Assembly (NCBI GenBank): GCA_003208835.1
Contig: QCVD01000005.1
Coordinates: forward strand, 1-64,000
DNA length: 64,000 nucleotides
From: Synechococcus sp. AG-683-C23
GTDB taxonomy: Bacteria; Cyanobacteriota; Cyanobacteriia; PCC-6307; Cyanobiaceae
Reading direction: 5' to 3'
Both the position numbers and the translations under genes were made by a program. The notes under the pieces were generated by a model. That model worked only from the letters and a program-made list of their open reading frames with translations. It was not told the DNA's origin and searched no databases. This document shows positions 60,069-64,000 of this stretch, in pieces (position 1 is the stretch's first letter; each line of letters opens with the position of its first letter).

Positions 60069-61517
60069 ATGACAGCGACATCCCTAAAACCGTTAACCCC
60101 ACCGTCAGAACCGGGACTCGATCAAATTCGTCGCAGCTATTGGATAACCACCTTTGGCTGCCAGATGAACAAGGCCGACTCCGAGCGAATGGCAGGAATC
60201 CTCGAGTCGATGGGGTACGACGAAGCGACGGGAGAATTCGACGCGGATTTGGTGCTTTACAACACCTGCACCATCCGAGATAACGCCGAACAAAAGGTTT
60301 ACAGCTATCTGGGTCGCCAAGCTCAGCGAAAACGGGACAATCCCAACCTCACCCTTGTGGTGGCGGGTTGCGTCGCACAACAAGAAGGTGAATCGCTACT
60401 CCGTCGAGTGCCTGAGCTGGATCTCGTGATGGGACCGCAGCATGCCAATCGCTTAGAGACCCTTCTTCAGCAGGTGGACAGCGGACAGCAGGTTGTCGCC
60501 ACAGAAGAACATCACATTCTTGAAGACATCACAACGGCCCGGCGCGACAGCGCCATCTGCGGCTGGGTCAATGTGATTTACGGGTGCAATGAACGCTGCA
60601 CCTACTGCGTTGTGCCATCCGTACGTGGACAAGAACAATCCCGTCTGCCTGAGGCAATCGGCCTTGAGATGGAAGGCTTAGCTGCCCAAGGATTTAAAGA
60701 GATCACTCTTCTGGGGCAAAACATTGATGCCTATGGGCGTGATTTACCTGGCATCACTCAGGAAGGACGTCGTAAAAACACCCTCACGGATCTCCTCCAC
60801 CATGTTCATGGCGTGGAAGGGATTGAACGCCTCCGTTTTGCAACGAGTCACCCGAGATATTTCACCGAACGGTTAATTGATGCCTGCGCTGACCTACCCA
60901 AAGTATGCGAACACTTTCATATCCCTTTTCAAAGCGGTGACAACGAACTTCTGAAGTCAATGGCGCGCGGTTACACCGTGGAGCGCTATCGAAGGATCAT
61001 CGATCGAATCCGTCATCGGATGCCTGACGCATCGATCAGTGCTGATGTGATTGTGGGTTTTCCAGGCGAAACAGACGCCCAATACCGACGCACCCTGGAT
61101 CTCATCGACGAGATCGCCTTCGATCAGGTGAACACAGCCGCTTATTCACCAAGGCCAAATACCCCTGCTGCGACTTGGGACAATCAGCTGCCAGAGGCCG
61201 TGAAGGTCGAGCGGCTGAAGGAAATCAATGCGCTAGTGGAACGCAACGCCCGCGAACGCAATGCCCGTTACTTGGGTCGGATAGAAGAGGTTCTCGCAGA
61301 GGGCATCAATTCCAAGGACGCTCAACAACTCATGGGTCGCACGCGCACCAACCGGCTCACCTTTTTCAGTGCCACATCGGCCGATGGGCATCACTACCAA
61401 CCTGGTGATCTTGTGAACGTTCGCATCGATGCGGTGCGTTCCTTTTCTCTTAGTGGAACCCCCTTAGCCAAAACCCCATTGCCCAACACCCCCCTGCCCA
61501 GCAACTCAGTGCGCTGA
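60069..61517 (+). CDS. miaB: tRNA methylthiotransferase MiaB
   Basis: [39 protein letters not shown] radical-SAM motif. Confidence 0.95.
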   Translation: MTATSLKPLTPPSEPGLDQIRRSYWITTFGCQMNKADSERMAGILESMGYDEATGEFDADLVLYNTCTIRDNAEQKVYSYLGRQAQRKRDNPNLTLVVAGCVAQQEGESLLRRVPELDLVMGPQHANRLETLLQQVDSGQQVVATEEHHILEDITTARRDSAICGWVNVIYGCNERCTYCVVPSVRGQEQSRLPEAIGLEMEGLAAQGFKEITLLGQNIDAYGRDLPGITQEGRRKNTLTDLLHHVHGVEGIERLRFATSHPRYFTERLIDACADLPKVCEHFHIPFQSGDNELLKSMARGYTVERYRRIIDRIRHRMPDASISADVIVGFPGETDAQYRRTLDLIDEIAFDQVNTAAYSPRPNTPAATWDNQLPEAVKVERLKEINALVERNARERNARYLGRIEEVLAEGINSKDAQQLMGRTRTNRLTFFSATSADGHHYQPGDLVNVRIDAVRSFSLSGTPLAKTPLPNTPLPSNSVR

Positions 61518-61556
61518 TACGTTTGGCGCTCTTGTTTCACGGGGTCAGCCCAAGCC

Positions 61557-62609
61557 ATGGCGTCGCGCCCCACAACGGTTGGTCTTGTCTTTGGCGGGTA
61601 CTCTGGCGAACACGAGGTATCCATTCGTTCAGCGGCCACCGTCTTAGGTGGTCTACGTAGCGGGGAGAATCGTCAGCGCTACCGCGTGATCCCTTTTTAT
61701 ATCGATCGGGAGGGTCGCTGGTGGGGGGAGGACTTAGCCGATCGAGTTTTGGCCACTCAAAAGCCAATCGATCAACCTGACCCCGTCGAGACCAGAGGAT
61801 TTAGAGGGCTTCCAGAGGGCAGTGAAACCGTTCAGGTTTGGTATCCGGTTTTGCATGGACCCAACGGAGAAGACGGAACTGTTCAGGGCTTGTTTCAGCT
61901 GATGCGTCAACCCTTCGTTGGTGCAGGAGTCCTTGGATCAGCGGTGAGCATGGACAAACTTGCAATGAAAGCAGCATTCGCAGGCGTTGGGCTGTCTCAA
62001 GTGCCCTACGTCGGACTCCATGCCTCCGATCTCCATGATTCGGCCCGTCGTGAACGCGTCTTGGATCGGATCGAAGCCGAGCTGCATTACCCATGCTTTG
62101 TGAAACCAGCCAATCTCGGCTCTTCAGTAGGGATTAGCAAAGTGCGCAACCGTCATGAGCTGGAAGCAGGCCTAAACAAGGCGGCGCAACTCGATCCTCG
62201 GCTGGTGGTGGAGGAAGGCGTTAGCGCCCGAGAATTGGAGTGCGCTGTTTTAGGGCGTAATCAACTTCGATCGTCTGTTGTTGGAGAAGTGCGCTTCGAT
62301 GCGGATTGGTATGACTACACAACGAAGTACACAGCCGGGCTGAGCACAACGGTGATCCCCGCTGAGCTGCCAGATGGTGTCGCAGAGCGTGTTCAAAAGC
62401 AATCCCTAGAAGCCTGTGCTGCACTGGGTGTTATCGGAATGGCCCGCGTTGATTTTTTCTACGACAACACCAGCCAGCAACTCTGGATCAATGAGATCAA
62501 CACCCTGCCCGGCTTCACAAGTCAAAGTATGTACCCCATGCTCTGGGAGGCCAGTGGAGTAACACTCGACCAGCTCGTGCACAAACTGGTTCAATCAGCA
62601 GGAGAATGA
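61557..62609 (+). CDS. ddl: D-alanine--D-alanine ligase
   Basis: [49 protein letters not shown]. Confidence 0.96.
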   Translation: MASRPTTVGLVFGGYSGEHEVSIRSAATVLGGLRSGENRQRYRVIPFYIDREGRWWGEDLADRVLATQKPIDQPDPVETRGFRGLPEGSETVQVWYPVLHGPNGEDGTVQGLFQLMRQPFVGAGVLGSAVSMDKLAMKAAFAGVGLSQVPYVGLHASDLHDSARRERVLDRIEAELHYPCFVKPANLGSSVGISKVRNRHELEAGLNKAAQLDPRLVVEEGVSARELECAVLGRNQLRSSVVGEVRFDADWYDYTTKYTAGLSTTVIPAELPDGVAERVQKQSLEACAALGVIGMARVDFFYDNTSQQLWINEINTLPGFTSQSMYPMLWEASGVTLDQLVHKLVQSAGE

Positions 62610-62631
62610 ACGCAGCGTCCCCACTGTCCCG

Positions 62632-63042
62632 ATGAGTCACGGACTGCTCTGGCTTCCACTGCTTTTCGCTTTCGTCCTGTTGGCGTCACTTGGTTGGTTG
62701 GAACGCCGTCGTCAGACCATGTTCCGCAGCTGGGCCAAGGGGTCAGAGCTCGCCAAACTTGACGGCAGCGGCGGTGCACAGCTCAGAAATGGGCAGCTGC
62801 AGTGGAGCAGCTTTGAAGCGGGTCGATTTCAAGATCAGGGAAGCTTCGATGTTTGCAAACTCGAATTGGTTGAACTCATGGCGCTCGCTTCGGGCGATGC
62901 ACCCCTCACCGATGAATCCCAAGGCCCCTGTCGCCTGAGACTGGTTGGCAAAGGGTTGCAGATGGATGTGCCGTTTGCCGATGCAGAACGGGCCAGAAAC
63001 TGGGGAGCCCAACTGATGGCTCAAGCCCGATGCGATCTTTGA
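62632..63042 (+). CDS. Conserved membrane-anchored hypothetical protein
   Basis: Between ddl and ftsQ; N-terminal TM (WLPLLFAFVLLASLGWL). Confidence 0.75.
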   Translation: MSHGLLWLPLLFAFVLLASLGWLERRRQTMFRSWAKGSELAKLDGSGGAQLRNGQLQWSSFEAGRFQDQGSFDVCKLELVELMALASGDAPLTDESQGPCRLRLVGKGLQMDVPFADAERARNWGAQLMAQARCDL

Positions 63043-63100
63043 GCCCTGAGTCGTTCGCCCCTTGTTTTGACACCGTGTTTTCACACCGTGATCCCTCTCA

Positions 63101-63934
63101 GTGACACCCCGTACTAAACGATCGGAACGCCTTCTCTCACCGCAACTCGCGCGGCGCAGAGAACTACGTCGGAGCAAACGCCGAGAGCTTGCTGTTCACA
63201 CATGGCGCATTTTTATTTGTCTTTTGCTTGGCAGCGGCTTGGGGTGGTTGTTGCTTCGGCATGGATGGAGCATGGATAGCGTCGACAGGATTTTGATCAG
63301 CGGCGATTCAGGGCTAAGCGCCAAACAAGTGGCCCAATCAGGTCAGCTGTCCTTTCCCAAGCCACTGTTTTCGATGAGTCCAAGGGACTTGGAGCGCCAG
63401 CTTCTCCGCGACCTTCCTGTGCAATCTGCATCCGTAGAACGGCGCCTCCATCCAGCCCGCATCGAAGTTTATTTGCTGCGACAAACGCCAATCGCTCGCG
63501 CGACCAGGCAGCAGGCGGGATCACGGGAACGCGGGATGGTGAATGCCGATGGTCGTTGGATCCCACTCAGTGCCTACTCAACTATGCCAATGCCGTTATC
63601 GGCTATCACGGTGCATGGCTGGCGGATCTCTCAACGACCTGCTATCGCCAAACTTCTTCAAGCTCGCGGCCGATTCCAAGGCAAGCTCCAAACCATCACG
63701 GTGCATCCCGATGGAGGAATCAGCTTGCGCACAAGCAAAACCGGTCGAATTGACCTTGGACAAGATCGCGGACGATTGAATGAACAAATTGACGCCATCA
63801 TTGAACTGAGACGAAGCCTCCCTCCCCAATTTTTAAAGCCAAATCAGGGGTACCTAGATCTCACAAATCCCGACCGACCCGAGCTTCAGCTACCCGTGAT
63901 ATCTGTTCCTTCCGCAACCGCTCCCTCCCTTTGA
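63101..63934 (+). CDS. ftsQ: FtsQ/DivIB-type cell division protein
   Basis: TM near N-terminus, POTRA-like VDRILISGDSGLSAKQVAQ..., position after ddl. Confidence 0.85.
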   Translation: MTPRTKRSERLLSPQLARRRELRRSKRRELAVHTWRIFICLLLGSGLGWLLLRHGWSMDSVDRILISGDSGLSAKQVAQSGQLSFPKPLFSMSPRDLERQLLRDLPVQSASVERRLHPARIEVYLLRQTPIARATRQQAGSRERGMVNADGRWIPLSAYSTMPMPLSAITVHGWRISQRPAIAKLLQARGRFQGKLQTITVHPDGGISLRTSKTGRIDLGQDRGRLNEQIDAIIELRRSLPPQFLKPNQGYLDLTNPDRPELQLPVISVPSATAPSL

Positions 63935-64000
63935 ATGAGAAACGTTGCGAACCCTCAAAGTCGATCAACCTGTCTTTAGTTGAGGCTAATTCGAGCCAAT

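Overview
The window looks like a marine picocyanobacterial (Synechococcus-type) chromosome. This is judged from the gene set: Ni-SOD, CpeS/CpcS-like lyase, ARC6/Ftn2, DUF3122/DUF1517/DUF3611 proteins and cyanobacterial LexA. Positions 1 to about 7820 are a compact mobile element abutting the 3' end of a tRNA-Ala(GGC) gene. It encodes a tyrosine recombinase (N-terminus cut by the window edge), small HTH proteins, a translationally coupled HTH/hypothetical/primase/RepA-like ATPase cassette, and a fused HK97-type prohead protease + major capsid protein. No terminase, portal or tail genes are visible, so it resembles a phage satellite. It also carries a protein joining a ribbon-helix-helix-like segment to a cyanobacterial-type SepF (FtsZ-binding) domain, which I consider the most novel item here. 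The remaining ~56 kb is mostly host housekeeping: lexA, argF, ftsH, ribD, GH116, cobL, nadK, pheS, surE, ribF, thiE/thiS, larB, trmD-ispF in one ORF, era, phoH, rpsP, ffh, ftn2, pdhA, a sigma-70 factor, mnmA, lnt, sodN/sodX, trpC, lpd, murA, argD, folC, miaB, ddl, ftsQ and four tRNAs. Three host loci appear broken by in-frame stops or frameshifts: a K+-channel-like gene, an AraC-type regulator and a response-regulator-like gene overlapping nadK. All assignments come from reading the sequence and ORF track; no database search was run.
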